This document shows, piece after piece, positions 1 through 6,010 of a DNA stretch of 6,269 nt; positions within the stretch are counted from its first letter, which is position 1; every line of letters starts with the position of its first letter. The DNA comes from JBJHAX01 sp050480705 (lineage in GTDB: Bacteria > Actinomycetota > Nitriliruptoria > Nitriliruptorales > Nitriliruptoraceae): assembly GCA_050480705.1 (NCBI GenBank), contig JBJHAX010000082.1, forward strand, positions 1 through 6,269, in the 5' to 3' direction. Under the pieces are notes generated by a model. The model had not been told where the DNA came from, made no database searches, and saw only the letters and a list, made by a program, of their open reading frames with translations. The translations under genes were made by a program, and so were the position numbers.

Positions 1-212
1 TGACCGTGCTGGTCGCCCTGGTCGTCTCGGTCATCCTGGCCATTCCCGCGGTGATCATCGGCGTGCTGACCCTGGGAATCGGGTTGGTTCTGCTCGCGTT
101 GCTCATCCTCGCCGCCATGATCCTGTGGGTGGTGCTGCCGATCGTGGCGACCATCAAGGCTGGAAACGGCGAAGGCTTCCGCTACCCGTTCACCATCCGA
201 TTCGTCAGCTGA
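1..212 (+). CDS. DUF4870-type small membrane protein, C-terminal part (5' end outside window)
   Basis: The reading frame is open from the left edge (first whole codon at position 3) to TGA at 210-212, so the gene starts outside the window; the GTG at 6 is only the first start-like codon visible. About 70 residues remain. They hold two very hydrophobic stretches, rich in Val, Leu and Ile, separated by a short Gly-containing turn, and a polar tail with the signature IKAGNGEGFRYPFTIRFVS. That ending (IKA-N-GE-YRYP-TIRF) is typical of DUF4870/Tic20-like proteins, which are usually about 100-130 residues with three or four membrane helices. From the family I infer an inner-membrane protein of unknown biochemical role. 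A perfect 10-bp hairpin 36 nt after the stop probably ends its transcript. The family call rests on the C-terminal signature and hydrophobicity alone. Confidence 0.75.
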   Translation, partial: TVLVALVVSVILAIPAVIIGVLTLGIGLVLLALLILAAMILWVVLPIVATIKAGNGEGFRYPFTIRFVS

Positions 213-247
213 GCCGGCCGGATCGATGACGCCCCGCGTCCCACTCG

Positions 248-280
248 GGCCGTGCCGTCACAAGGCGTGGCGGCACGGCC
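248..280 (+). terminator. GC-rich hairpin terminator after the DUF4870 gene
   Basis: A perfect 10-bp inverted repeat pairs GGCCGTGCCG (248-257) with CGGCACGGCC (271-280). The stem can extend inward by one G-U pair and two normal pairs (258-260 with 268-270), leaving a 7-nt loop. No T-run follows, as is usual for hairpin terminators in high-GC actinobacteria. It lies 36 nt after the upstream stop and 37 nt before the next start. Its function as a terminator is inferred from structure and place. Confidence 0.65.
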
Positions 281-311
281 ACTGAGGGTCTACCGTGTGT
301 CCGTCGGTGGG

Positions 312-323
312 GACTCATGAGTC
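312..323. repeat. Perfect 12-bp palindrome over the EAL start codon
   Basis: GACTCATGAGTC is its own reverse complement and is centred on the ATG at 317. With no loop it cannot form a useful RNA hairpin, so if it matters it would be as a dimeric protein-binding site covering the start codon. It may be chance: a single 12-bp palindrome in a window of this size is unusual but not decisive. Confidence 0.35.
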
Positions 324-1603
324 GTGTTCGGTCGCGGAAGTCCAACAGGGCGATAGGGCCGCGCCAGTCGGCTGGCCGGGGTCGCAGCCAGCTCGCCGAG
401 TCGGCCCTGCGGTTCTCGACGGCTGCGTCGCCGGTCGGGGCCGTCACGCTGATCGCGATCGGCCTGGCGGTGTCGTGGATGGCGACCACCCTCGCGGGTG
501 GGGTCGAGCGGCTCGTCCCGCATCACTATTACGTGGTGATCCTGTTCGCCGCGGTCCGGTTCGGGCCGCTGGCCGCGCTCGGGGTGGCGCTGGCCTCCGG
601 CGTCCTCGCCGGGCCCTTGTCGTACGTCGACGTCGCCGCGGCGACCACGCAGGACCCGTCACGGTGGCTGACCAGGACCGGGTTCTTCGTGGTGATTGGT
701 CTGGTGATGTCCAGCCTGGTCCGACCGATGCTGCCCTCGATCTCCGACGAGGTGCGCCGGATCCGGGGCGCACGAACCATCACCCGGGCGCTGGACGACG
801 GGCAGCTGTTCCTGCGGTTCCAACCGGTGGTCGACCTGCGCACCGGCGGCCTGTTCGGAGTCGAGGCCCTGGTGCGCTGGCAGCATCCCGAACAGGGCGA
901 ACTCGCACCGGGCGAGTTTCTGGCCATGGCAGAACAGTCCGAAGCGATCCACGACCTAGGTGCGTTCGTTCTCGAAGAGGCCTGCCGACACGCGGTCAGG
1001 TGGACGCAATCCGACGGTTCTGGGCCGTGTGTGAGCGTGAACATGTCGGCGCGTGAGCTGGAGTCACCCAACGTCGTCGAACGTGTGCGTGACATCCTCG
1101 AACGCACCGGTGTCAAACCTTCCCGCATCTGCCTGGAGGTGACCGAGTCGGTGCTGGTCGCCGACATCGACCTTGCGGTCGCCCGGCTGGCGGGGCTGAA
1201 AACGTTGGGGGTGCGTGTCGCCGTCGACGACTTCGGCACCGGCTATTCGTCGCTGGCGTCGGCCTATCGGTATCCGATCGACCTGCTGAAGGTCGACCGC
1301 AGCTTCGTGGCCACGCTCGACAGTCATCAGGACGCCGAAGCGGTGCTCGGCGGGCTGGTCCTGTTCGCCCGGTCCATGGACGTCGTCACCGTCGCCGAAG
1401 GCATCGAGACCGCCGACCACGCCGCGCTGCTCGGCGAACTCGGCTTCGATCTCGGCCAGGGCTTCCATTTCGCCCGTCCTATGCTTGCCGACGACGTCGA
1501 CCAGCTGATCGCTGAACTTCCCACCGTCGACGTCGAGCCGCGTGCCGTCGATGCCCGGCCACGTCATGTCGATGCCCGACGCGGCCCCCACGGCGACCGG
1601 TAG
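317..1603 (+). CDS. Membrane-anchored EAL-domain cyclic-di-GMP phosphodiesterase
   Basis: Predicted to hydrolyse cyclic di-GMP to linear pGpG with Mg2+ or Mn2+ at the inner membrane. The 428-residue product has a basic N-terminus, about three membrane segments (roughly residues 38-60, 71-100 and 119-137), a short linker (138-160) and a full EAL domain (about 155-400). All signature residues are present: E183 in EALVRW, N242 in NMSAREL, E274 in LEVTES, D304-D305 in DDFGTGYSSL, K325 in LLKVDRSF, E361 in AEGIET and Q381 in QGFHFARPM. I therefore infer an active enzyme and not a degenerate c-di-GMP receptor. There is no GGDEF domain and no recognised ligand-sensing domain; the membrane part could itself sense something. 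ATG 317 is preceded by a G-rich, weak Shine-Dalgarno (306-313), and no in-frame start lies between it and the hairpin. The C-terminal 25 residues are a repeat-derived basic tail outside the domain. Confidence 0.93.
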   Translation: MSRVRSRKSNRAIGPRQSAGRGRSQLAESALRFSTAASPVGAVTLIAIGLAVSWMATTLAGGVERLVPHHYYVVILFAAVRFGPLAALGVALASGVLAGPLSYVDVAAATTQDPSRWLTRTGFFVVIGLVMSSLVRPMLPSISDEVRRIRGARTITRALDDGQLFLRFQPVVDLRTGGLFGVEALVRWQHPEQGELAPGEFLAMAEQSEAIHDLGAFVLEEACRHAVRWTQSDGSGPCVSVNMSARELESPNVVERVRDILERTGVKPSRICLEVTESVLVADIDLAVARLAGLKTLGVRVAVDDFGTGYSSLASAYRYPIDLLKVDRSFVATLDSHQDAEAVLGGLVLFARSMDVVTVAEGIETADHAALLGELGFDLGQGFHFARPMLADDVDQLIAELPTVDVEPRAVDARPRHVDARRGPHGDR

Positions 1604-1622
1604 CGGCCGGTAGCGACCGGCG
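1523..1622 (+). repeat. Two adjoining short tandem repeats at the 3' end of the EAL gene
   Basis: Codons 403-423 (1523-1585) encode three imperfect heptads, TVDVEPR, AVDARPR and HVDARRG. At DNA level the second and third are about 21-bp units sharing the core GTCGATGCCC. Directly after, three 10-bp units (GCGACCGGTA, GCGGCCGGTA, GCGACCGGCG; 1593-1622) run across the TAG stop at 1601-1603. The pattern suggests that replication slippage built the tail and the position of the stop. The tail lies beyond the EAL domain and need not affect catalysis. Confidence 0.6.
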
Positions 1623-1653
1623 CGGTGTGTGGCCGGCCGCCCGACCACCTCGC

Positions 1654-1680
1654 CGTCGACAAGGCGGCAGCCCGCCGACG
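1654..1680 (+). terminator. Possible hairpin between the EAL and pcrA genes
   Basis: GGCGG (1663-1667) pairs with CCGCC (1672-1676) around a 4-nt loop, and CGTC (1654-1657) pairs with GACG (1677-1680) beyond a 5-nt bulge. It lies 51 nt after the EAL stop, upstream of the possible pcrA promoter, which would suit a terminator. The stem is short and interrupted and no T-run follows, so this is weak. Confidence 0.25.
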
Positions 1681-1702
1681 ACGGGGCACCTCGCCGCGGA
1701 AG

Positions 1703-1708
1703 TACGAT
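1703..1708 (+). promoter_or_regulatory. Possible -10 element for pcrA
   Basis: TACGAT matches the TANNNT form of an actinobacterial -10 element and lies 46 nt before the chosen TTG start. It is one of few AT-containing hexamers in this gap. I see no good -35 hexamer 16-18 nt upstream. Low confidence, based on motif and position only. Confidence 0.25.
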
Positions 1709-1741
1709 CGGTCTGGTCCGCAGGTTCGTGCCGTTTCGGTC

Positions 1742-1748
1742 GAGGTGG
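1742..1748 (+). promoter_or_regulatory. Shine-Dalgarno sequence that sets the pcrA start at TTG 1755
   Basis: GAGGTGG lies 6 nt before TTG 1755 and is the best ribosome-binding match in the intergenic region. The other in-frame candidates (GTG 1629 and GTG 1728) would add 42 or 9 residues of low-complexity, Arg/Pro-rich or unmatched sequence before the conserved helicase N-terminus. Confidence 0.6.
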
Positions 1749-1754
1749 CTCACG

Positions 1755-3923
1755 TTGTCCGAGGTTTCCGACCGGCTCGTCGAAGGGCTCAACCCGGCCC
1801 AGCGTGAGGCGGTCACCCATGTCGACGGGCCGCTGCTGGTCGTTGCCGGTGCCGGGTCAGGCAAGACCCGGGTGCTCACGCATCGCATGGCCCACCTGAT
1901 CCGTGACCACGACGTCAACCCGTTCGCGCTGCTCGCGATCACCTTCACCAACAAGGCGGCGAACGAGATGGCCGGACGGGTCGGTGGGCTCGTCGGCCAA
2001 CGCCTGTCCGGGTCGATGTGGGTCACCACGTTCCACAAGGCGTGCGTGCGCATCCTGCGGCGGGAGCTGCACCGGCTCGGCTACCGCAGCGGGTTCACGA
2101 TCTACGACCAGCAGGACGCGTTGCGGCTGATCACGATCGTCGCGCGCGAGCTCGGTGTCGACGAGAAGCGGCTTCCCCCGCGGGCGATCCTGCACGCGAT
2201 CGGACGCGCCAAGGACGAACTCGTCGACTTCGAGACCTACCGCCAGGCCGCCGACGGCTGGCCGGAGGTCCAGATCGCCGAGGTCTACGCCGACTATCAG
2301 GCGCGTCTGCTGCAGGCCAACGCGCTCGACTTCGACGACCTCATCGTCAAGACCGTCGAGCTGTTCCAACTGTTCGACGGCGTGCTCGCCCACTACCAGG
2401 AACGGTTCCGCTACGTCCTGGTCGATGAGTACCAGGACACCAACCGGGCGCAGTACCACCTCGTCAACCTGCTCACCGCGGCCAGCCGCAACCTGATGGT
2501 CGTCGGCGACCCCCAGCAGGGCGTCTACTCGTTCCGCGGAGCGACGATCCGCAATATCCTCGACTTCGAGCAGGATCATCCGGACGCCCACGTCGTTGTG
2601 CTCGACCGCAACTACCGGTCGACGTCGACGATCCTTACGGCCGCGAACCACGTGATCGCCACGAGTCCGGTTCAACGTCGCGCCGAGCTGTGGACCGATC
2701 GCGGCGAGGGTCCGCCGGTGGTGCGCTACCGCGCCGACGACGAGCACGACGAGGCGGCGTTCGTCGCCGAGGAGTGCGAACGGCTCCGCGCGCAAGGCAC
2801 CCGGTTCGACGAGATCGCCGTCTTCTACCGGACCAACGCCCAGTCACGGGTGCTCGAGGAGGTGTTCATCCGGGTCGGCCTGCCCTACCGCGTCGTCGGC
2901 GGGGTGCGCTTCTACGAACGGCGAGAGATCCGTGACGTCCTGGCCTATGCGCGGCTGCTGGTCAACCCGGACGACGACGTGTCGGCCCGTCGCGTGATCA
3001 ACACGCCCCGGCGGGGCATCGGCGACCGCACGGTCGAGATCCTGGCCGCCCATGCGCGACGGGAAGGCATCGGCCTGCTCGCCGCCTGCCGTCAAGTCGA
3101 GACGATCTCTGAGCTCGGCGCACGCGCGGTCAGCGCGGTCAGCTCCTTCGTCGGGCTGATCGACGGGCTGCGCACCGCCGTCGAGCACGACCTGGCGGTG
3201 CCGGACCTGATCGAGGAGATCTGGACACGCACCGGCTACCTGCGCGAGTTGCAGGCCGAACGCACGATCGAGGCGCTCGGACGCGAGGAGAACCTGCGTG
3301 AGCTGCGTTCGGTCGCCCAGGAGATCCACGAACGCAGCGAGCACAACGACGGTGTGGCCGCGCTGGAGGAGTTCCTCGAGTCCGTCACGCTCGTCAGCGA
3401 CCAGGACGAGCTGGTCGACGACGAAGGGTCGGTGACGCTGATGACACTGCACACCGCGAAAGGACTCGAGTTTCCGGTCGTGTTCCTCGTAGGCATGGAA
3501 GACGGGGTGTTCCCACATGTGCGTTCGCTCGGCGACGAGGACCAGCTCGAAGAGGAACGACGGCTGTGCTATGTAGGGCTGACCCGCGCGCAGGACCGCC
3601 TGTACGTCACCCACGCCGACCATCGCACCCTGTGGGGCGGCGCGTCCTACAACCCGCCGTCACGGTTCCTTGACGACCTTCCCGATGAGATGGTCGACGA
3701 CCGCCGCAGCAGCGCCGCCGGGCGCCGGGTCCGTGACGCCGAGGTGATCCGCATCGACGGCGCGGAGTTCCGCGTCGGCGACCGGGTGCTGCACGCCAAG
3801 TTCGGCCCTGGCGAGCTGACCGCACTGGAAGGCGAAGGCGAACGCGCCGAGGCGACGGTTGCGTTCGACGACGGCGTGGTCAAGCACCTGGTGCTCGCCT
3901 ACGCCCCGCTGGTGCGCGCGTGA
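1755..3923 (+). CDS. pcrA: PcrA/UvrD-type ATP-dependent 3'-5' DNA helicase (SF1A)
   Basis: ATP-driven 3'-5' DNA translocase and helicase, known in this family for nucleotide-excision repair, removal of recombinase filaments and clearing of transcription-replication conflicts. From TTG 1755 the product is 722 residues, a normal PcrA length. Motifs in order: Q motif NPAQREAV (13-20); Walker A AGAGSGKT (31-38); motif Ia TFTNKAANEM (63-72); Walker B/II DEYQD (224-228); motif III GDPQQGVYSFRGA (251-263); motif IV NYRST (286-290); motif V TLHTAKGLEF (564-573); motif VI with the arginine finger, VGLTRAQDRL (607-616). A C-terminal Tudor-like segment (about 672-722; VGDRV, KFGPGE, VAFDDG, then APL near the end) matches the RNA-polymerase-binding tail of PcrA/UvrD1 and argues against Rep. 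Motif III has Pro-Gln where PcrA usually has an Asp just before the conserved Gln. The transporter gene follows after 37 nt, probably on the same transcript. uvrD1 is an equally fair name. Confidence 0.95.
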   Translation: MSEVSDRLVEGLNPAQREAVTHVDGPLLVVAGAGSGKTRVLTHRMAHLIRDHDVNPFALLAITFTNKAANEMAGRVGGLVGQRLSGSMWVTTFHKACVRILRRELHRLGYRSGFTIYDQQDALRLITIVARELGVDEKRLPPRAILHAIGRAKDELVDFETYRQAADGWPEVQIAEVYADYQARLLQANALDFDDLIVKTVELFQLFDGVLAHYQERFRYVLVDEYQDTNRAQYHLVNLLTAASRNLMVVGDPQQGVYSFRGATIRNILDFEQDHPDAHVVVLDRNYRSTSTILTAANHVIATSPVQRRAELWTDRGEGPPVVRYRADDEHDEAAFVAEECERLRAQGTRFDEIAVFYRTNAQSRVLEEVFIRVGLPYRVVGGVRFYERREIRDVLAYARLLVNPDDDVSARRVINTPRRGIGDRTVEILAAHARREGIGLLAACRQVETISELGARAVSAVSSFVGLIDGLRTAVEHDLAVPDLIEEIWTRTGYLRELQAERTIEALGREENLRELRSVAQEIHERSEHNDGVAALEEFLESVTLVSDQDELVDDEGSVTLMTLHTAKGLEFPVVFLVGMEDGVFPHVRSLGDEDQLEEERRLCYVGLTRAQDRLYVTHADHRTLWGGASYNPPSRFLDDLPDEMVDDRRSSAAGRRVRDAEVIRIDGAEFRVGDRVLHAKFGPGELTALEGEGERAEATVAFDDGVVKHLVLAYAPLVRA

Positions 3924-3960
3924 CGACGCCGAGCGGGCCCTTGTTTGGTGAGCAGGCCGG

Positions 3961-4545
3961 GTGACCGAGTTCGGGGTCGCCTTCGGGCTGGTGTTTCTCG
4001 CCGAGTTCGGCGACAAGTCGATGCTGCTGGCACTCGCGTTCGCGACCCGCTACCGGTTGTGGCCGGTGATCGGCGGGATCTCGATCGCCGCGTTCACCGC
4101 CACGGGCCTTGCGACGCTGGTCGGAGCTGCGCTCGGAACGGCGCTGCCGCAGCGCGGCTTGGTGCTCACGGGTGGTGTCGCGTTCTGCGCATTCGGGCTG
4201 TGGATGCTGCTCGACAACGAAGAGGACGACCCGGATGACCTCGACGACGATGACGACGGGCGCCTGGTGCGGTCCCGGTCGGTGCTGACCGCGGTGGCCG
4301 CCTCGTTCCTGATCGCCGAGCTCGGGGACAAGACGACCCTGGCAACCGCGGCACTTGCCACCACCCAGGCGCCGCTGCCGACCTGGGCGGGTGCGGCGCT
4401 GGGCATGACCCTGGCCGCCTCGATCGCGGCGGTCGTCGGCGCGAGCCTCGGCACGCGCATTCCGCGCAGGACGACCCGGCTGGCCGCCGCGGTGGTGTTC
4501 GCCGTCTTCGGGGTGCTGCTGCTCATCGAGGGCATGCGCATGTGA
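3961..4545 (+). CDS. GDT1/UPF0016 (TMEM165-like) cation transporter, probably Mn2+/Ca2+ export
   Basis: A 194-residue integral membrane protein with the twin-repeat layout of the GDT1/UPF0016 family: about six membrane helices in two homologous halves, each carrying the E-x-G-D-K-S/T signature (EFGDKS at 15-20, ELGDKT at 120-125). In characterised members these acidic motifs form the cation path, and bacterial relatives such as MneA and Mnx act in manganese homeostasis; the substrate here is inferred. The loop between halves (87-99) is extremely acidic, with 12 of 13 residues Asp, Glu or Pro and only one Leu. Start GTG 3961 puts the first signature in the first helix as expected; AGCAGG (3951-3956) is a weak ribosome site. 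It lies 37 nt after pcrA, so co-transcription is likely though no functional link is obvious. Confidence 0.92.
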   Translation: MTEFGVAFGLVFLAEFGDKSMLLALAFATRYRLWPVIGGISIAAFTATGLATLVGAALGTALPQRGLVLTGGVAFCAFGLWMLLDNEEDDPDDLDDDDDGRLVRSRSVLTAVAASFLIAELGDKTTLATAALATTQAPLPTWAGAALGMTLAASIAAVVGASLGTRIPRRTTRLAAAVVFAVFGVLLLIEGMRM

Positions 4546-4599
4546 GCGCGACGGCGATGGCAGCTGGTGACGGCGCGCGTGCCGCCTCGGTGTGTCTGA

Positions 4600-4645
4600 G
4601 CCTGCCTTGCCGGATGCACCGGTGTCATGGTGCTCGGTGGCAGGC
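4600..4645. terminator. Possible bidirectional hairpin at the convergent gene junction
   Basis: GCCTGCC (4600-4606) pairs with GGCAGGC (4639-4645). Inside it CCG (4610-4612) can pair with CGG (4635-4637), and GCACC (4616-4620) with GGTGC (4629-4633), around an 8-nt loop. It lies 55 nt after the transporter stop and overlaps the last codons of the minus-strand gene ending at 4625, so it could serve transcripts from both sides. No T-run follows on either strand. Confidence 0.4.
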
Positions 4646-5290
4646 GGGTTCGACTGGCGTGTCCGACGGTGCCGGGGGCAGCGTCGTACGGGTCGGATCG
4701 AGGTAGAGCACCCCGCCGGTGAGAAGCGTCGGATGTTCGGCGAGCGACGCCGTCGCATGCCCGCGGCCGGTCAGCGACCACACACCCCCGTCGGGGGCCT
4801 CCAGGCGGTTCGAGGCCGGGCAGTAGGCGACCTCGCCGGCCTCGGCGAACGCGCGCACGCGCGGACCGGCGGCGACGACGAGCACCCCGTCGGCGGTGAC
4901 GTGGCTCGCCGGCAGGTCGGCGACCTCGGCGATGGCCACCCATGACTCGCCGGGAGGGGCGGCACCCCGCTGCAGGAACAGCACCCCGGCGATCACCAGT
5001 ACGACCCCGGCCAGCAGCGAGGCGATCACCCACTGCAGGCCGAGAGGCGCACGCAGTACGACCTTGCGGGCGCGTTTGCTGGCACGCTCGGGCAGGTAGC
5101 CCGACGGGCCGAAGTCGAGCCCGTGGCCGGCGCTGCGGGCCGTGCCGTCGTCGGCTGATTGCGCCGTGCCGTCGTCGGCTGATTGCGCCGTGCCGTTGTC
5201 GGCTGCCGCGTGAGCTGCGCCGTCGGCGGAGTCGCCGGGAGGTGGAGTCGTCACATTCGGTGACGGTACCGCGGTCGCCGACTGCTTCAA
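4625..5290 (-). CDS. Single-pass membrane protein with a Rieske-like outer domain lacking metal ligands; function unknown
   Basis: A 221-residue protein I cannot name. Residues 1-57 are a low-complexity, likely disordered region holding three near-copies of GTAQSADD. A conserved-looking basic segment GYLPERASKRARKVVLRAP (64-82) leads into one membrane helix (about 86-107), which by the positive-inside rule puts the N-terminus in the cytoplasm and residues 110-221 outside. The outer part begins IAEVADLPASHV and DGVLVVAAGPRVRAF, then YCPASNRLEAPDGGVWSLTGRG and TLLTGGVLYLD. The spacing and wording resemble a Rieske ferredoxin-like fold (CPH-G-L, CHGS-F-L-TG, G-VYV), but the Cys-His pairs are absent, so no Fe-S cluster is expected. 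The fold match is my inference. Start TTG (5290-5288) overlaps the upstream stop as TTGA; GTG at 5254-5252 would give a protein 12 residues shorter and is a fair alternative. Neither start has a strong ribosome site. Confidence 0.7.
   Translation of the reverse strand: MKQSATAVPSPNVTTPPPGDSADGAAHAAADNGTAQSADDGTAQSADDGTARSAGHGLDFGPSGYLPERASKRARKVVLRAPLGLQWVIASLLAGVVLVIAGVLFLQRGAAPPGESWVAIAEVADLPASHVTADGVLVVAAGPRVRAFAEAGEVAYCPASNRLEAPDGGVWSLTGRGHATASLAEHPTLLTGGVLYLDPTRTTLPPAPSDTPVEPACHRAP
5137..5208 (-). repeat. Three tandem 24-bp repeats coding for (GTAQSADD)n
   Basis: Three adjacent 24-bp units at 5137-5160, 5161-5184 and 5185-5208 share the core GCCGTGCCGTCGTCGGCTG. The middle unit differs from the first at one base and from the third at four, three of those at its end. 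Because the unit is a multiple of three, copy number can change without breaking the frame. It encodes the acidic, Ser/Ala-rich repeats in the predicted cytoplasmic N-terminus. Confidence 0.85.
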
Positions 5291-5730
5291 GGCGCCGGGA
5301 TGCGGCGCAGGGTCTCGGCCGCCTGGCCGACGGTGTCTGCCACCGGACGGGTCGCGTCGATGGCGGTGACCGCGACACCTCGCCCTGCGAGAACCTCGAC
5401 GGCTTCGCGTGCGATGGCCAGCTCGGTGGCGACCTGCGAGGCGAGCTGTTCCCGCGTGGCCAGCCCTTCGCCATCCGCCTGAGCGTGTCGACGGATGGTT
5501 CGCCCGTCCGACTCCGCGCGCCGCCGCAGACGCGCGACGACGGTCTCGGGGTCGGCGTCGAGGTGGACCACGGCACCCGGTGCGGGCACCAGTTCGGCGT
5601 GACGCCGCCGCACCGACGGATCGGTGATGGAGGCCAGCAGGCTCGCCGGCAGGCTGAGCGGCTTGTCGTCGACGACGGGAGGGCCACTCGTGTGGTCGAG
5701 CCAGGCTCGCTGCTGCAGACGGCGGGTGTG
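5287..5730 (-). other. P-loop-kinase-like C-terminal region without Walker A
   Basis: Counting from GTG 6048, residues 107-253 look like the later half of a thymidylate/nucleotide-kinase fold. VVDDKP (125-130) sits where such enzymes have their Walker-B or DEG-type strand. VVHLDADPETVVARLRRR (160-177) is the usual strand-helix before the LID. An Arg-rich segment (RTIRRH, 183-188) could be the LID, and VAVTAIDATRP (225-235) resembles the last strand. The N-terminal GxxxxGK[ST] half is absent from all three minus-strand frames here. It could be a fusion scar, or a GT2 tail that only looks like a kinase. Confidence 0.5.
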
Positions 5731-6003
5731 CCAGACGGGTCCGAGCAGTGCCTGGTCCGGCTGCGGGTCCTCACTGACCGAGTCGGCGGGGCGCACCTTC
5801 TCGTGAAGGACCTCCTGGATGTTGACGATCCGGCCCGACCGGTTCATCCGCATCCACTGATCGGCGTCCTGAGCGAACCGGAAGAAGCCGCGGTAGCCAC
5901 CGGCTTGGTCGTAGGCATCCCGCCGCATCAGCACACACCCGTGCGTTCCCGGCCGTGTGCTCGACGTCCCGGCATGCTTGTCGACGTAGTGCGACGGCAC
6001 CTT

Positions 6004-6010
6004 GCGGTGC
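6004..6010 (-). other. Site of the one-base frameshift in the glycosyltransferase gene
   Basis: On the minus strand the bases read GCACCGC. Upstream, the GT2 frame gives SGAELRTA; downstream, the GT2 frame gives HRKVPSHYVDKHAG. Adding one C to the CC pair (plus-strand G at 6006-6007) yields LRTRKVPSHY in a single frame. The exact lost base is inferred; the change of frame itself is clear from GT2-like sequence on both sides. Confidence 0.7.

Noticed and set aside
291..296. TACCGT as a -10 box for the EAL gene.
   Set aside because: Any matching -35 would fall in the arm of the 248-280 hairpin and no such hexamer is visible; too weak to annotate.
295..1056. A 253-codon plus-strand frame overlapping the EAL gene.
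   Set aside because: Arg/Gly-rich frame-shadow of the EAL gene without motifs.
1064..2053. A 329-codon minus-strand open frame opposite the end of the EAL gene and start of pcrA.
   Set aside because: It is antisense to two well-supported genes with intact catalytic motifs, and its product shows no motif.
1857..2795. A 312-codon minus-strand open frame opposite pcrA.
   Set aside because: Val/Asp/Arg-rich mirror of the helicase codons with no recognisable domain; the helicase motifs on the other strand decide.
4592..4945. A plus-strand frame of 117 codons after the transporter gene.
   Set aside because: It is opposite the minus-strand membrane protein, which has a clear membrane helix and domain-like order; the plus frame has neither.
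5137..5208. CRISPR-like repetition.
   Set aside because: The three units abut with no spacers and lie in a coding frame; this is a coding tandem repeat.
4050..5774. A 574-codon open frame on the minus strand, long for this window.
   Set aside because: It crosses the clear GDT1 transporter gene in antisense and two minus-strand genes in another frame, and its product is Arg/Ser/Pro-rich with no domain. It is a by-product of high GC.
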